Made by a program: the position numbers and the translations under genes. A stretch of DNA of 64,000 nt from Actinopolymorpha sp. NPDC004070 (GTDB taxonomy: Bacteria; Actinomycetota; Actinomycetes; Propionibacteriales; Actinopolymorphaceae): assembly GCF_040610475.1 (NCBI RefSeq), contig NZ_JBEXMJ010000003.1:310001-374000 (forward strand), given 5' to 3'. How positions within the stretch are numbered: the stretch's first letter is position 1; every line of letters begins with the position of its first letter. A model generated the notes under the pieces. The model was not told where the DNA came from, did no database searches, and saw only the letters and a program-made list of their open reading frames with translations. Positions 29,135 through 38,937 of the stretch are shown one piece after another.

Positions 29135-31246
29135 TCATTCCTCCGAGCCGATGATGTCGAGGTGAGGGTGCACTGTGAGCGGGGTCATCTCCGGCAGCCG
29201 TTGGGCGAGCCGAAGTGCGAGCGGACCGCGCCGGGCGTGGTGGTAGGCGCCGATCTCGCCGCCGTCGGAGGCGCCGCTGAGCGCCGGGTCGGCGCCGCGT
29301 CCGGTAGGCGCGGTCAGTACGGGTGCGTAGTAGCCGGCCGATTCCGCACCGGTGGAGGCGAGCGCGGGCAGCGGGCCGGTCAGGCAGCAGAACGGCGAGG
29401 GGTGAGCCTGGGCGTCATCGGCGTCGCCGAGGTGGCAGAACCGCAGGCCTCCCGCTGAGGTCACCACTGCCCGAACACCGTCCAGGAACAGGCAGTCCGA
29501 CGCGGTGATGGTGTCCACCGCGACCAGGCCCGCGAACGTGCAGCCGTTGGTCCGCAGTTGTGGTGGGAACCGGTCGGTGGCGGCGACCGCGGGCACTGGA
29601 GCCGGCGCGGGTGGCGGCGCGCCACACGGGCTGAGTGTGGCCCCGGCGCCGTCCACGACACAGTCGGCCAGGTCGATGGGGAAAGCGCTGAGGTCGGCGC
29701 GTATCGGACCGAGATGGCAGTTGACCGCGCGGAGCCGAAGCGTCCACGCCCCCGGCTCCACGGTCACGGTCCGCCCGGCGGCCGGGTTCGTCGTGACCCC
29801 GGTCAGGGTCACCGACGCCATGTCGGCACCGATGGCGAGGTCGCCTTCGAGGAACATCCCAGCGAGGTCGAGGTGCAGCCCGGGCGCGCGAACCTCCCAG
29901 GTGCCGGTGACCACGGGGGTGAGCCCGGTGGGTGCGACGATCCGCCACCGGGTCAGCGCCGGAGTGGCGGTGAGCGGAGGTGGCGCGGCGAGCCGATCGC
30001 TGGTGGCCAGCCGGATCTCGACGTCGGGGTGACCGGCCGGCGCGGTACGCGAGCCGGGCAGCGCCAGGGCGGCGGTGACGGCGTCGGCCAGCGTTGTCAC
30101 CACGGTCTGGCCGGGCGCGTGCGGCCCGAGCGCGGGGTCCACCACGATCACCGTCCCGGCCCGGTCGTCGCCTTCGGCGTCACTGGCCAGCGCGCCGATC
30201 CGGCCGGGCGTGGGCCGGTACGCCATCACCCGCAGTGGGCCGGTGCGGTTGGCGCCGGGAAGGAGTACGCCGCGCGCCAGGTCGACCAGCACCTGGTCGG
30301 CCGTCGGGGTCGGACCTCCGCCGGACGGCAGGCTCGTCAGGCCGATGTCGGTCCAGGGCACCGGGTCGCCGTCGACCGTGATCGCCAGCAGCGCCGGGTC
30401 ATCCGCAGCCCCGGCGGTCAGCGGGTGGCCGGGCCCCAGTTGCCAGACCGGGCCGTATCCGACCTCGTCGGGGGCGAGTGCCTCGATCAGCCGCCAGGTC
30501 GCGCGCAGCGGCAGGTCACCGGCTGCGCGGGGCGGGCGCAGCGCGGGTGGGCTGCCCGGCGGGCGTTCGTCGTCGGCGTCTCCGCCGACCACCACCGCGT
30601 CCGGACGCAGGTAGAGCGGTGCGGGCAGGCCGAGCGGATGAACGGCGAACCGGCCGTCCGGCAGCGGGCACGCCTCGCTCAACTCGAACCGCCGTACCTG
30701 CCAGGGGAAGACGGTGGCGGTGACCGCGGCCGGGTGGTGCGGCCCGCCCGGGGTGAGGCTGCGCCGGGCAGGGTCCAGCCCGGTGCCGGCCATCAGGTGT
30801 TCGCGGCGGCGCAGCGACAGGCTGGCCGTACGGCGGATCGGGTGGCGCAGTTGCTGGGCCCAGATCGTGGTCTGCCAGCCCTCGGTGACCCGCGCCTGCC
30901 ACCCGGTGACCACGGTGGCGAAGTCCTCGATCGCGGCCGGCGTACCGCGGCGCCGGCGTAGAGCCGTGGCCGAACCGATCTCGGCCCGCCCGGCGTCGGG
31001 CGGCAGGCCCAGCACCTGGGCCAGGTAGGGCAGTGCCCAGTCGGCCGCGCTGTCGGGGAAAGCGTCATCGAGCACCCGGTCGGCGTCGGCGGCCAACTCG
31101 AGCCACTGCCCCTCCAGCGCCTCCAGCAGCGCCAGCAGCACGGGCACGCCATCGGGATCGGCCGGCGCCAGCAACGCCGGTGGCAGCATGGCCAGGAACC
31201 GCGCGGAAGGGCCAGGCCCTCGGCCTGGCGAGGTCGTTCCGCTCAT
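29135..31246 (-). CDS. Phage tail protein I-like baseplate protein with long C-terminal extension
   Basis: A 703-residue protein starting at an ATGA overlap with the upstream baseplate gene. Residues about 20-140 resemble the phage tail protein I domain: a helical start with FLAMLPPALL, then LPYLAQVLGL and an RRRRGTPAAIEDFATVVTGW segment. The rest is a strand-rich extension (about 550 residues) with a beta-helix or jelly-roll character, far longer than phage P2 gpI. In eCIS such proteins join the baseplate wedge to the periphery. The domain call rests on visible motif resemblance plus its place immediately after the two J-type proteins. Confidence 0.8.
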   Translation of the reverse strand: MSGTTSPGRGPGPSARFLAMLPPALLAPADPDGVPVLLALLEALEGQWLELAADADRVLDDAFPDSAADWALPYLAQVLGLPPDAGRAEIGSATALRRRRGTPAAIEDFATVVTGWQARVTEGWQTTIWAQQLRHPIRRTASLSLRRREHLMAGTGLDPARRSLTPGGPHHPAAVTATVFPWQVRRFELSEACPLPDGRFAVHPLGLPAPLYLRPDAVVVGGDADDERPPGSPPALRPPRAAGDLPLRATWRLIEALAPDEVGYGPVWQLGPGHPLTAGAADDPALLAITVDGDPVPWTDIGLTSLPSGGGPTPTADQVLVDLARGVLLPGANRTGPLRVMAYRPTPGRIGALASDAEGDDRAGTVIVVDPALGPHAPGQTVVTTLADAVTAALALPGSRTAPAGHPDVEIRLATSDRLAAPPPLTATPALTRWRIVAPTGLTPVVTGTWEVRAPGLHLDLAGMFLEGDLAIGADMASVTLTGVTTNPAAGRTVTVEPGAWTLRLRAVNCHLGPIRADLSAFPIDLADCVVDGAGATLSPCGAPPPAPAPVPAVAATDRFPPQLRTNGCTFAGLVAVDTITASDCLFLDGVRAVVTSAGGLRFCHLGDADDAQAHPSPFCCLTGPLPALASTGAESAGYYAPVLTAPTGRGADPALSGASDGGEIGAYHHARRGPLALRLAQRLPEMTPLTVHPHLDIIGSEE

Positions 31247-33765
31247 GCCGTACGCACCCCCAACCCGGCAGCCACGACGTGAAGGAGTTCGTAGGGTTCG
31301 GCGGGCAGCCGGCCGAGGGACAGGTCGCCCGCCGCCGGTGTGGTCAGTCCACCGGTCAGCTGCAGGCCGGAGATCCCCGAGACGCCGGGTACCGGCTGCA
31401 CCACCGCGACCACATCGCTGCCGTCCAGGGGTACCCCCAGGTCGCGGGCCCCTGCCCCGAGCACGCCGGCCGGGTCGACCAGCGCCGCCCGTACCTGCGA
31501 CTCCACCACCGCCGGGATCCGCCGCTCCCCGACGAAGACGTCGGCGGTGACAGTGACCGCGCTGGCCACCGCCGCACACACGCACAGCGGTACGGCGGTG
31601 TCTCGCCGGGCGTCCAGGTAGCCGCTCAGCGCGACGAGTTCGGCGGCGACCGGCGCACGGACCCCGTGTGACCGGCCGCGCAGGACGGCGACGTGCAGGC
31701 CCGAACCGCCGCAGGCGCACCCGGACGGACCGGACCCGCGCCAGGCCACCGCGTGTGTGGTACCCGGAACGGTCAGCGCGAGGTCGCGCAGGTCACCCAT
31801 CCCGACCGCCCGGTCGAGCGCGCGGATCCGGGCCCCGGCACCGCGGCGCATCCGCGGAGGGTCCTCCTGGTCGGCCGCGCCGGTGAGCGGACCAACCCCG
31901 GCGATCGTGCGGACGCCGTTCACGCCTGTGACCAGGGTGTCGATGTCCGCGCTTGGGATCTCCCCGGCCAGCCCGCCGCCGGTACGCCAGACCGCACGCA
32001 CCTCTCCGCGCGGCAGAGCACCGGTGACCCCGTCCCCGAACGCCAGCACCAGCCGGCCGTCGGCGGCCAGCCGGGTGGCGTAGACGAGGTCGGTCGGGCC
32101 GCGTCCGTACAGGCTCGGCACCTCGTCGAACCGCACCCCGTCCACGTATATGACCAGGCTGTTGGTGACGGTGCCGTCGGGGCCGACGTCGCCGGTGACC
32201 GGCCCGGTCACGATCGCGGTGGACCCGCCGGCGCCGGCCGCCGGGATCAGGGTCAGCGGCCCCTGTCCGGTGGCCCCGTGCCGGATCGGGGCCACGTTGC
32301 CCGTCGCGGCGCCGCGATCGACACGACCCGTCCGCGCGTCGGCGAGGCTGACCAGCCGGCCGCCGGGATCGCCGGGTGCGTCCAGTGCGCTGGCGGTGCA
32401 CCTGGTCAGCTCCCAGCCGGGGCGGCCGTCGGCGCCGACTGTGCGAACGGCCAGCCTCTCGGGCAGCCCGGGCAGGTCGGGTATCCGCGGGTGCAGCCGG
32501 GCGGTGGCCCGGTTGCCATCGAGGGCGGGGAGTTCGTAGTGCTGGGCGACGTGCCGCTCGTCGGCGAGCAGGACCGTCAGCCCGGTCGTACGCAGCACGT
32601 TGGGCAACGGGTGCGCGAGTTCCAGCCGGGCCACCCGCCGGACCGTGCCGGGCGCGACGTGCCGGTCCAGCGGGGTGATCGACGCAACCGTGGTGACCAG
32701 GCAGTTGCCTGCCTTTCCGGCGTACAGGATCAGCGTCTGCCCCACGCTGACCTGCCCGGCCTCCAGCACCAGTACCGACGTGGCGTCCCAGGGTTCGCCC
32801 TGCTCACCGGACGGGTACGGCGCGCTCACCGTCGCGGCCGTGTTGCCGCTGACGTACGCCATGGTGTCCAGTCGGTACGCGAGGGTGAGTTCGGCCCGCA
32901 GCCGGTAGGCCGCGTAGCTCGTCCCGGGCGTCTGCGGCAGCAGCGGTGCCAGCGACCGGTCGGTGTCGAACAGGGTGGCGCCGAGGTCGTCGCTCCGCTT
33001 GGTGATCCGGACGGTCCCGCGGACGGCCATTCCGGTCGAGCCGTAGTACGCCGTACCCGTCATCAGTGCGACCAGCCAGGCGATCCACTCCTCCCAGGTG
33101 CTCGGCGCCGGCGGGGTGCCGCTCTCGGAGACCAGCACCATCTGGTCCGGCGGGCGGAACCCCGGGTCGGCGAGGAAGCGGATCTGCCGACCGGCCGGCG
33201 CGGCGGGCGCCGGTACGCCCGTGACGGTGAGGCCGTGCCACTCCGGATGCAACTGAGTGTCCGCCGCCACCTCGTACGTCTGCGCGTCGTGCTCGGGAGT
33301 GCCGGGCGCCTGCACCCGCGTCCCCGCCGGGAGCAGTGGTGAACTCCCGGGCGCGATCTCGGCCCGGACGAACCCCTGCGCCGCGGTGCGCTGTGCCGGC
33401 CGGTAGCCGATCAGGTCCACCAGCCGGCGTACGTCGGTCCAGTCCTGGGCGGTGCCGAGGTAGAGCTCGCCGGCGTCCAGTTCGGCGTACGCGGAGACAC
33501 CGTCGGCCACGCGGGACCACAGGTCGGCGAGGGTGACGACGGTCGGGTCGCCGGCGACGTCGAGCAACGAGCCCAACGGCATCGGGTCGCCGCCACTGCC
33601 CCCACCGTTTGCGGGCGGGATCCGGACAGCGGCCATCCGGGCCAGCAGGTCGTCGCGCAGGGCGGTCCGGTCACCCAGCCGGCGGCGCAGGCGGGCCAGG
33701 CCGGGCGGCGGATCGGTCGGCGGTGGGAGCGGTGTACTCATCGGTGTACTCGTCGGCGTGTTCAT
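31243..33765 (-). CDS. Putative baseplate assembly protein (J-like, second copy, Afp12-type position)
   Basis: An 840-residue protein of the putative baseplate assembly family seen in eCIS (gpJ/gp47-like). It has a Pro-rich N-terminus, then an LGTAQDWTDVRRLVDLIGYR segment typical of the family, a strand-rich centre and a C-terminal region with a DxxAVVQPVPGVSGI motif like that of phage J proteins. ATG 33765 overlaps the previous stop as ATGA and the gene ends in ATGA with the next. Together with the preceding gene it should form the wedge ring that triggers sheath contraction. A longer in-frame start is excluded because it would run deep into the upstream baseplate gene. Confidence 0.85.
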   Translation of the reverse strand: MNTPTSTPMSTPLPPPTDPPPGLARLRRRLGDRTALRDDLLARMAAVRIPPANGGGSGGDPMPLGSLLDVAGDPTVVTLADLWSRVADGVSAYAELDAGELYLGTAQDWTDVRRLVDLIGYRPAQRTAAQGFVRAEIAPGSSPLLPAGTRVQAPGTPEHDAQTYEVAADTQLHPEWHGLTVTGVPAPAAPAGRQIRFLADPGFRPPDQMVLVSESGTPPAPSTWEEWIAWLVALMTGTAYYGSTGMAVRGTVRITKRSDDLGATLFDTDRSLAPLLPQTPGTSYAAYRLRAELTLAYRLDTMAYVSGNTAATVSAPYPSGEQGEPWDATSVLVLEAGQVSVGQTLILYAGKAGNCLVTTVASITPLDRHVAPGTVRRVARLELAHPLPNVLRTTGLTVLLADERHVAQHYELPALDGNRATARLHPRIPDLPGLPERLAVRTVGADGRPGWELTRCTASALDAPGDPGGRLVSLADARTGRVDRGAATGNVAPIRHGATGQGPLTLIPAAGAGGSTAIVTGPVTGDVGPDGTVTNSLVIYVDGVRFDEVPSLYGRGPTDLVYATRLAADGRLVLAFGDGVTGALPRGEVRAVWRTGGGLAGEIPSADIDTLVTGVNGVRTIAGVGPLTGAADQEDPPRMRRGAGARIRALDRAVGMGDLRDLALTVPGTTHAVAWRGSGPSGCACGGSGLHVAVLRGRSHGVRAPVAAELVALSGYLDARRDTAVPLCVCAAVASAVTVTADVFVGERRIPAVVESQVRAALVDPAGVLGAGARDLGVPLDGSDVVAVVQPVPGVSGISGLQLTGGLTTPAAGDLSLGRLPAEPYELLHVVAAGLGVRTA

Positions 33766-36293
33766 CGGCCGCCCTCCACGGTGAGCATGATCCGGCCGCG
33801 GTCGGGCGCGTCCGGGTCGTCGTCGCAGACCGCCACCTCCGCCGGGCCCATCGGCAATACCGCGGCGACGGTGCCCGGCGGGTCGGACAGCCGCCGAGCC
33901 TCGGTCACCGCCACCGCGTCCACGTGGGGAAGCGCGGCCACCGCGGCGACCACGGCGGACAGGTAGACGTCGGCGCCCATTGCGTGACTGCCGGGCGCGA
34001 ACAGTCCCGGCGCGTCGGGACTGCCCGGCCGCAGCGCCGCGAGGATCGCGGCTCGTCCGGCACCGGGATCGGAGCCGGGGAACAGGCAGACGGTGAAGGC
34101 GATCAGGATGCCGACCGGAGTGGCGGGGACGGCGACCACCTCTGTCCCGGCCATCCGTACCGCGTCCAGCGCCGCCTGCACCCGCGCCGCGAGAACCGGA
34201 GCCGGGTCGGCCCCGCCCTGCCCGGCCTGAGCCTGCTCGTACGCCACCACCCCGACCGGCCAGGAGCCCGACCAGGACCGCCGCGCGGAGGCGCGGCGTA
34301 CTCCCACGACCTGCGCGGCGAAGCCGGGAAGGTCGCCGATCAGCACGGCCCTGCGGGGCACGGCGGAGTAGGCCTGCGGCGCGTCGCGGCGTACGTCGTC
34401 CAGAGGAGTGGCGCGCGCCCCGCCGGTGCCGGGCGTGAGGTTGCGCGCGCTCACCGCGGCGGCACCGGAGTCCAGGACGTCCTGCCACACGCACGGCACC
34501 CCCGCACCGGAAGTGGTGCGCACCAGCCGGCGAGTCACGCCGGCGGCCACGTTCCCTGCCGGCCCGGCGCCGATCTGGTAGCGCGCCGAGACCTGGCTGC
34601 CCGCCGGGGGTTCCAGTCCCAGCGCGCCCGTACGGAACCGCAGGGTGGCGGGCAACTCGTCATCGGCGTCCACCACGACGCTGAACCCCGCGGTGCCGGC
34701 CGCCAGCATGGAGTGCACGCGTTCGGCCCGGACGCGGACGCCGTTGGGCAGGGTCACGGTGACGTCGAGCTGCCAGGGACGCCCGCCCGGGGCACAGGCC
34801 AGACCGGGCGCGGCTTCCGGACCGGCCGCGACCAGCAGCCAGTCAGCTACCTCCTCCACCGCCGGGTCGGCCCGGCGGCCGGTGAGCCGGTCGACCGGCG
34901 CGAGGGTGGCCGGCCCGTCGACCAGCAGCCCGTGGTGGGCACCGAACACCCCGAGCCGGGCCACTCCCACGCGAGGCCCGTCCGATCCGGCGTCGCCGAG
35001 GTCGATGCTGCACGGCACCGGCGCGACCAGGGCGTCCTCGGCGGCCCACCACACGCGGACCAGCTCCAGCCCGGGCCGCAGCGGGTCGGTGATGTCCTCG
35101 ACCGCGGTGAGGGTGACGACCTTGGCGGGGTGGCTCGCCAGCGGTTCCCGCGGCCATACGTCGGCGGCCGTCGGTACGGTCGTCGCGGCCCAGTTCCGCT
35201 GCCGGGTCACGTCGTCCACCGCGACCACTTCGAGGCCGAGCAGGTCGCCGGGCGCGAGCCAGTCCGCGTTCCCGGACGCCGCCGCTGGGCGGACCAGCAC
35301 CGCGCTGGTGGCGCCGGCGGTGAGCATTGCGTCGTCCTCGGTCCAGTCGTACAACGCCACCTCGGCGTGACTGGCCCATACGCTCGCGGGCGTGGCCGGC
35401 TCCAGCGTGAAGCAGGCGGCGGGATCGTCGATCCTGGTCGTTCCCGCAGGGGTGGCCGTGGCCAGGTCGCCGGGCCGGACCGTGACGCTCGGATCGCCCC
35501 CGCCACCTCCGCCGCCCGCTACGACGACCTGGACCGCGGTGGCGGCACTGACCGAGGGCCGTACGGGAAAGTCGACCGCCCGGGCGTGCCGGACCACGTT
35601 GGCCCGGCGGCGCGCGGTGGACAGCCAGCCCTCCGTGGTCACCCGGTCGAGCCGGTAGTGCAGCAGATCACCCAGGTGCGCCATCAGCTCCAGCGCGGTG
35701 ACGGTGAAGTCCGGCGCGCTCAGGTCGGCGGCGGGGTCGAGCGCGGTCAGGCGTTCGAGCAGCATCTCGCGAAGCGCTGGGTAGTCGCGGGCCAGCGTGT
35801 CGTAGTCCGGTGGCGTGAGCGGCCGGGGCGGCCCGGGCACGGTGACGGTGTCGGCGACGTCGGTGCACTCCGGCCGCAGCCGCACCGGCAGGTGGGCGCG
35901 CAGCGGATCGACCTCCAGGCCGGTCGGGTCGAACCGCAGTTGGTACACCCCACGACCGGGGAGTCCGCCGTCCAGGGTCAGGGTGAGGTGCGACGGGATC
36001 GGGGAGCCGTCGGCGTCCGTCCCGGCGGCGACGGCCACGGCAGCGCTCACCGTCGGGCGGGGCGCGCCGGGCGCCGGACGCAGCAGCCATCGGCCCGGGT
36101 CGGCCAGCACGGCGGGCGGATCGCCGTACATCCACACGTCGAGGAGGCGGGCACCCCCGGTCAGCCGGCAGGTTGCCGCGCGCAGCCCGACCACCCCGCC
36201 GGTGCCGGCGAACAGCGCCCTGGGCCGCTTGACCGGGGTTGCGACGGGCTGGATCGGCTGGACCGGCTCGGTGTCGGAAGGTGGCGTACTCAC
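33762..36293 (-). CDS. Putative baseplate J family protein (Afp11-type)
   Basis: An 843-residue baseplate wedge protein. A strand-rich N-terminal region precedes the typical wedge segment around residues 175-240 (LREMLLERLTALDP, then LMAHLGDLLHYRLDR), followed by a seven-Gly run near residue 260 and a long domain array. The C-terminal part (VDAVAVTEARRLSDPPGTVA) resembles the conserved end of gpJ-like proteins. The start ATG overlaps the gp25 stop and the gene is followed by a second, divergent J-like gene. A tandem pair of large J-like proteins is normal for eCIS loci (Afp11/Afp12) and helps to separate this locus from ordinary myophages. Confidence 0.88.
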   Translation of the reverse strand: MSTPPSDTEPVQPIQPVATPVKRPRALFAGTGGVVGLRAATCRLTGGARLLDVWMYGDPPAVLADPGRWLLRPAPGAPRPTVSAAVAVAAGTDADGSPIPSHLTLTLDGGLPGRGVYQLRFDPTGLEVDPLRAHLPVRLRPECTDVADTVTVPGPPRPLTPPDYDTLARDYPALREMLLERLTALDPAADLSAPDFTVTALELMAHLGDLLHYRLDRVTTEGWLSTARRRANVVRHARAVDFPVRPSVSAATAVQVVVAGGGGGGGDPSVTVRPGDLATATPAGTTRIDDPAACFTLEPATPASVWASHAEVALYDWTEDDAMLTAGATSAVLVRPAAASGNADWLAPGDLLGLEVVAVDDVTRQRNWAATTVPTAADVWPREPLASHPAKVVTLTAVEDITDPLRPGLELVRVWWAAEDALVAPVPCSIDLGDAGSDGPRVGVARLGVFGAHHGLLVDGPATLAPVDRLTGRRADPAVEEVADWLLVAAGPEAAPGLACAPGGRPWQLDVTVTLPNGVRVRAERVHSMLAAGTAGFSVVVDADDELPATLRFRTGALGLEPPAGSQVSARYQIGAGPAGNVAAGVTRRLVRTTSGAGVPCVWQDVLDSGAAAVSARNLTPGTGGARATPLDDVRRDAPQAYSAVPRRAVLIGDLPGFAAQVVGVRRASARRSWSGSWPVGVVAYEQAQAGQGGADPAPVLAARVQAALDAVRMAGTEVVAVPATPVGILIAFTVCLFPGSDPGAGRAAILAALRPGSPDAPGLFAPGSHAMGADVYLSAVVAAVAALPHVDAVAVTEARRLSDPPGTVAAVLPMGPAEVAVCDDDPDAPDRGRIMLTVEGGR

Positions 36294-36712
36294 GAAACAC
36301 CCCCGGGCAGGTCGACGCTCACGGTGCGCCCTTCGCCCGCGGGCAGCGGGCGGTACGTGACGTCGGCGCGCAGCACGCTGTCCCGCACCGAGACCGTCAC
36401 CTCCACCACCTGGATGCGGTCCCCGAGCGCGTCGGTGAGGCTGCCGTGGGCGCGCGCGGAGACGGTGGCGCCGACGGCGTCCGACAGCGGCTCGAACAGC
36501 GCCGAGGCGCCCAGCCCCGCCCCGAACCCCGGCCGGTGCAGGCGTTCGCCGGCCCCGGTCAGCAGTACGGCACGGACCAGGTCGTCCAGGTGCTCGACAG
36601 CTCCCGCGGGCGCCAGCCTCCGACCGGCGCCGACGGTCCAGGGCGCCCGGGCCGGCACTCCCGGGCGGTCGGTCGGACCGCCGGGTGCGACGGGGTTCGC
36701 GCCGGGGATCAT
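36290..36712 (-). CDS. gp25-like baseplate wedge protein (Afp9-type)
   Basis: A 140-residue protein of the GPW/gp25 family. It carries the family segment LDDLVRAVLLTGAGERLHRP followed by GFGAGLGA. It begins at an ATG overlapping the PAAR-like gene and ends in ATGA with the large J-like gene. In contractile systems gp25 proteins nucleate sheath assembly at the baseplate. The length is normal for the family, and the Pro-rich first 40 residues are a short extension. Confidence 0.9.
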   Translation of the reverse strand: MIPGANPVAPGGPTDRPGVPARAPWTVGAGRRLAPAGAVEHLDDLVRAVLLTGAGERLHRPGFGAGLGASALFEPLSDAVGATVSARAHGSLTDALGDRIQVVEVTVSVRDSVLRADVTYRPLPAGEGRTVSVDLPGGVS

Positions 36713-37038
36713 GACGCCCTCACCGCTACCTGCGCCGGACTGAGCACCACCGGGCCCTGCGGCGCCTTGGCCGCGTTCTGGCACACGCCGACGCTGCCGA
36801 TGGTGAGGAGCGCGGTGCCTCCGGCCGCCGCGGTCGAAGCCGACGTCTCCCACTCCACCGACACACACGGGCTGGGGTTCGGCCCGACGGTGAACGCGCA
36901 GCCCGCGATGGTCACCTGGTCGTCCTGGGTGCAGATCGCGGCACCCGCGCTCGCGGCTGTCTGCGACGGCGCGATCGTGCCCTGACCGCCGTGCGGGCAG
37001 GTGATGGTCGCCGAACTGGTCAGCACCGCGTCGCCCAT
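36709..37038 (-). CDS. PAAR-like tip protein
   Basis: A 109-residue protein with the pattern of PAAR-like (DUF4280-type) tip proteins. It has an N-terminal CPHGGQGTI turn, regularly spaced Thr/Gly-rich strands, and further Cys residues (CTQDD, GCAF, SPCVSVEW, GVCQNA) that could bind a structural metal. It follows the gp5-like spike gene by 11 bases and overlaps gp25 by ATGA. Its role would be to cap and sharpen the central spike. Larger in-frame starts upstream run into the spike gene; ATG 37038 gives the natural length. Confidence 0.85.
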   Translation of the reverse strand: MGDAVLTSSATITCPHGGQGTIAPSQTAASAGAAICTQDDQVTIAGCAFTVGPNPSPCVSVEWETSASTAAAGGTALLTIGSVGVCQNAAKAPQGPVVLSPAQVAVRAS

Positions 37039-37049
37039 GGCCGTCCCCC

Positions 37050-37532
37050 TCAGCCGACCGTCAGCGCGTCGCCGTTGAGGGACACGCTGGCGCCGCTGAG
37101 TTCCACGGTCGCGCCCTGCCCGTTGTCGAGCACGATGCCGTCGGAGCTCAGGGTCAGCGAGGCGCCGCCAGAGGTGGTGAGCGTGATCGAGGAGTCGTCG
37201 TCGGAGACCTCGATCCGGTGGCCGCCGGGGGTGACCAGCAGGATCGTCCCCGGCCCTGCACCCTTCACCCCGTTCCCCGAGGTCCAGGTCGCACCCGACC
37301 ACACCGGCTTCTTGGCCAGGTCGCCGCCGGGCCACTCCACCCAGACGGTCGCACCGACCGGTGGCACCGCGGCCAGGCCGACACCGTTCCCGGCGTACGG
37401 CAGGGCAGGCCTGCACCAGCCGGTGGGATGACGCAGCAGCGTCGGTACGGCGACGTCGAGGCGGCACAGCCCGGCCGGATCGTCGTTGTCGACGACGACA
37501 CCCTCGAACTTCCCCCAGTAGCGATCAGTCAT
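37050..37532 (-). CDS. gp5/VgrG-like central spike protein with OB fold
   Basis: A 160-residue protein. Its N-terminal half matches the OB-fold of phage baseplate assembly protein V and VgrG proteins (RYWGKFEGVVVDNDDP, then VGATVWVEWPGG). The C-terminal half has repeating short strands ending in GLY/Ser/Thr turns, like the beta-helical needle. It is short compared with gp5 and lacks a lysozyme domain. It lies 39 bases after the hub gene, the largest gap inside the operon apart from the one after the regulator. It forms the puncturing spike below the tube with the PAAR-like tip. Confidence 0.88.
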   Translation of the reverse strand: MTDRYWGKFEGVVVDNDDPAGLCRLDVAVPTLLRHPTGWCRPALPYAGNGVGLAAVPPVGATVWVEWPGGDLAKKPVWSGATWTSGNGVKGAGPGTILLVTPGGHRIEVSDDDSSITLTTSGGASLTLSSDGIVLDNGQGATVELSGASVSLNGDALTVG

Positions 37533-37571
37533 CTCCCGCTCTCCCTCCTCGTCCGGCGTCCCGTCCCGCGC

Positions 37572-38678
37572 TCACAGCGACACCGAAAGGCCGGCCGCCG
37601 CCGCGAGCGCCCCCAGTCCGGTCGCCGCGCCGGAACTGCCGTCGCCCAGCGCGTTCCGGGTGAGGCTGAGGGCCTGGGTGTGCCCGGCCGGGCTGATCGT
37701 GTGGCGTACGGACTTGACCAGCCACAGCCCCGACACCATCGACCCGAGCCCGCGTACGGTCACCGTCCTGCGCGCCCGCAGCAGCGGCATCGACGGGGCC
37801 GAGATGGTCACCGACAAGGTCGCCCCGAACGCCGACGACTCGGCCAGCACCTGCGCCGCTTGTTCGGGCGGCAGCCGTCCAGGCAGGTCGTGTTCGTCGC
37901 GCAGCACGGTGGTGGCCCCGCCCAGCGAGATCGGCCCCATCTTGTGTCCGGTGCCGTCGTTGCTGGCGACCTGCTGCTGGGACTGCCCCTCCGCGCTGTG
38001 GGTGACGTTGACCTTCTGCCCGGACACCAGTTGGACGCTGACGGACGCGGTGCCGCCGAGCGCGCCGTAACCCAGGTCGAGTGTCGCCTGGGGTGCGGCC
38101 AAGGGGTCGGTACGATCGAAGACCCCGACCAGCCGGCCGTGCTCGCTGGTGACGTAGACGTCGAAGTCGTTGCGTGCGGCGAGGGTCTTCAGGTACGCCC
38201 AGTCAGTCGCGCGCTGGTGCGGGGTGAAGGTGTCCGTGCCGTCCGGCTGCGGGGTGGTGCCGACGCGGGGCGTACAGATGGTGCCGAGCAGGGTGGTCGC
38301 GATGTTCGCGTCGCTGACCCCGCCCCAGGCCTTGTCGTGCTCCTCGCGGTCCAGGTCGGCGCTCGCGTCCAGGCCCGCGATGGTCAGCGAGGACAGGGCT
38401 CCCGCCTGCAGCGACCAGGCGGCACTGGTCGCCCGCGCCGGTACGACGAGTTCGTCCTGACCGCGGGTGATCGCGACCTGGAACGGCGCGAACGGACCGA
38501 CCAGCGCGTCCAGCGGACTCGTCCAGTCGCTGCGATCGCTCACCCGGGCGGTGACCACCACGCTCACCTGGGTCTGGGCGCCCATCGCCTCGCTCACGTC
38601 GACGCTCTGCACGCTGTCGAGCGCGTTCGAGGGCAGCGGCTTGCCGCCCACCGAGACGACGACCGAGGTGTCACTCAT
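37572..38678 (-). CDS. gpD / VgrG-N-like hub protein (Afp8-type)
   Basis: A 368-residue hub protein. The pattern of strands and the segment FTPHQRATDWAYLKTLAARN near the middle are typical of phage late control gene D and gp27-like hubs that join the tube to the spike. ATG 38678 is chosen because it overlaps the LysM gene stop by eight bases and gives a sequence starting with the usual MSDTSVVV strand. The longer open frame upstream lies wholly within the LysM gene. The end is a Gly/Ala-rich tail. Confidence 0.87.
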   Translation of the reverse strand: MSDTSVVVSVGGKPLPSNALDSVQSVDVSEAMGAQTQVSVVVTARVSDRSDWTSPLDALVGPFAPFQVAITRGQDELVVPARATSAAWSLQAGALSSLTIAGLDASADLDREEHDKAWGGVSDANIATTLLGTICTPRVGTTPQPDGTDTFTPHQRATDWAYLKTLAARNDFDVYVTSEHGRLVGVFDRTDPLAAPQATLDLGYGALGGTASVSVQLVSGQKVNVTHSAEGQSQQQVASNDGTGHKMGPISLGGATTVLRDEHDLPGRLPPEQAAQVLAESSAFGATLSVTISAPSMPLLRARRTVTVRGLGSMVSGLWLVKSVRHTISPAGHTQALSLTRNALGDGSSGAATGLGALAAAAGLSVSL

Positions 38679-38937
38679 CGGGGATCCCGATGGTGGTGCC
38701 CGGCTCGGAGTCGCGCAGGGCGTCGGCGTACGGGTTGGTGTCGGCGATCCGCCACCAGCCGGTGCTGTCGCCGAGCGCGGTCGCGGCCAGCAGGTCGAGC
38801 CGGTCACCTGCGCGGGCGGTGTAGACGAGGGCGGCCGGAACCGCGGCGGCGATCCGTGGCACGCCCATCGCACGGGCCGGACCCTGGTCCTGCGGCACCG
38901 TGATCGTCGTCTGGCCGGCGTAGCGGGAGGCGGTCAC
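38671..38937 (-). CDS. Small LysM-domain baseplate protein
   Basis: An 88-residue protein. The C-terminal half is a LysM domain: YTARAGDRLDLLAATALGD, then the WWRIADTNPYADAL segment. Small LysM proteins (Afp7 C-terminal part, phage tail X) join hub and tube in contractile particles. Both ends overlap neighbouring genes, four bases with the CIS-tube protein and eight with the hub. No signal peptide is present, so it is a structural protein and not a cell-wall-targeted enzyme. Confidence 0.88.
   Translation of the reverse strand: MTASRYAGQTTITVPQDQGPARAMGVPRIAAAVPAALVYTARAGDRLDLLAATALGDSTGWWRIADTNPYADALRDSEPGTTIGIPDE

Noticed and set aside
33609..36743. A very long + strand open frame (over 1000 codons) opposite the baseplate genes
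   Set aside because: It is a shadow of the high G+C third-position bias in the - strand genes; it is Arg/Gly/Pro-rich, has no ribosome-binding site, and the - strand frames carry clear baseplate motifs. The same applies to other long antisense frames in 3379-5145, 23090-24892, 29558-30961 and 40051-42732.
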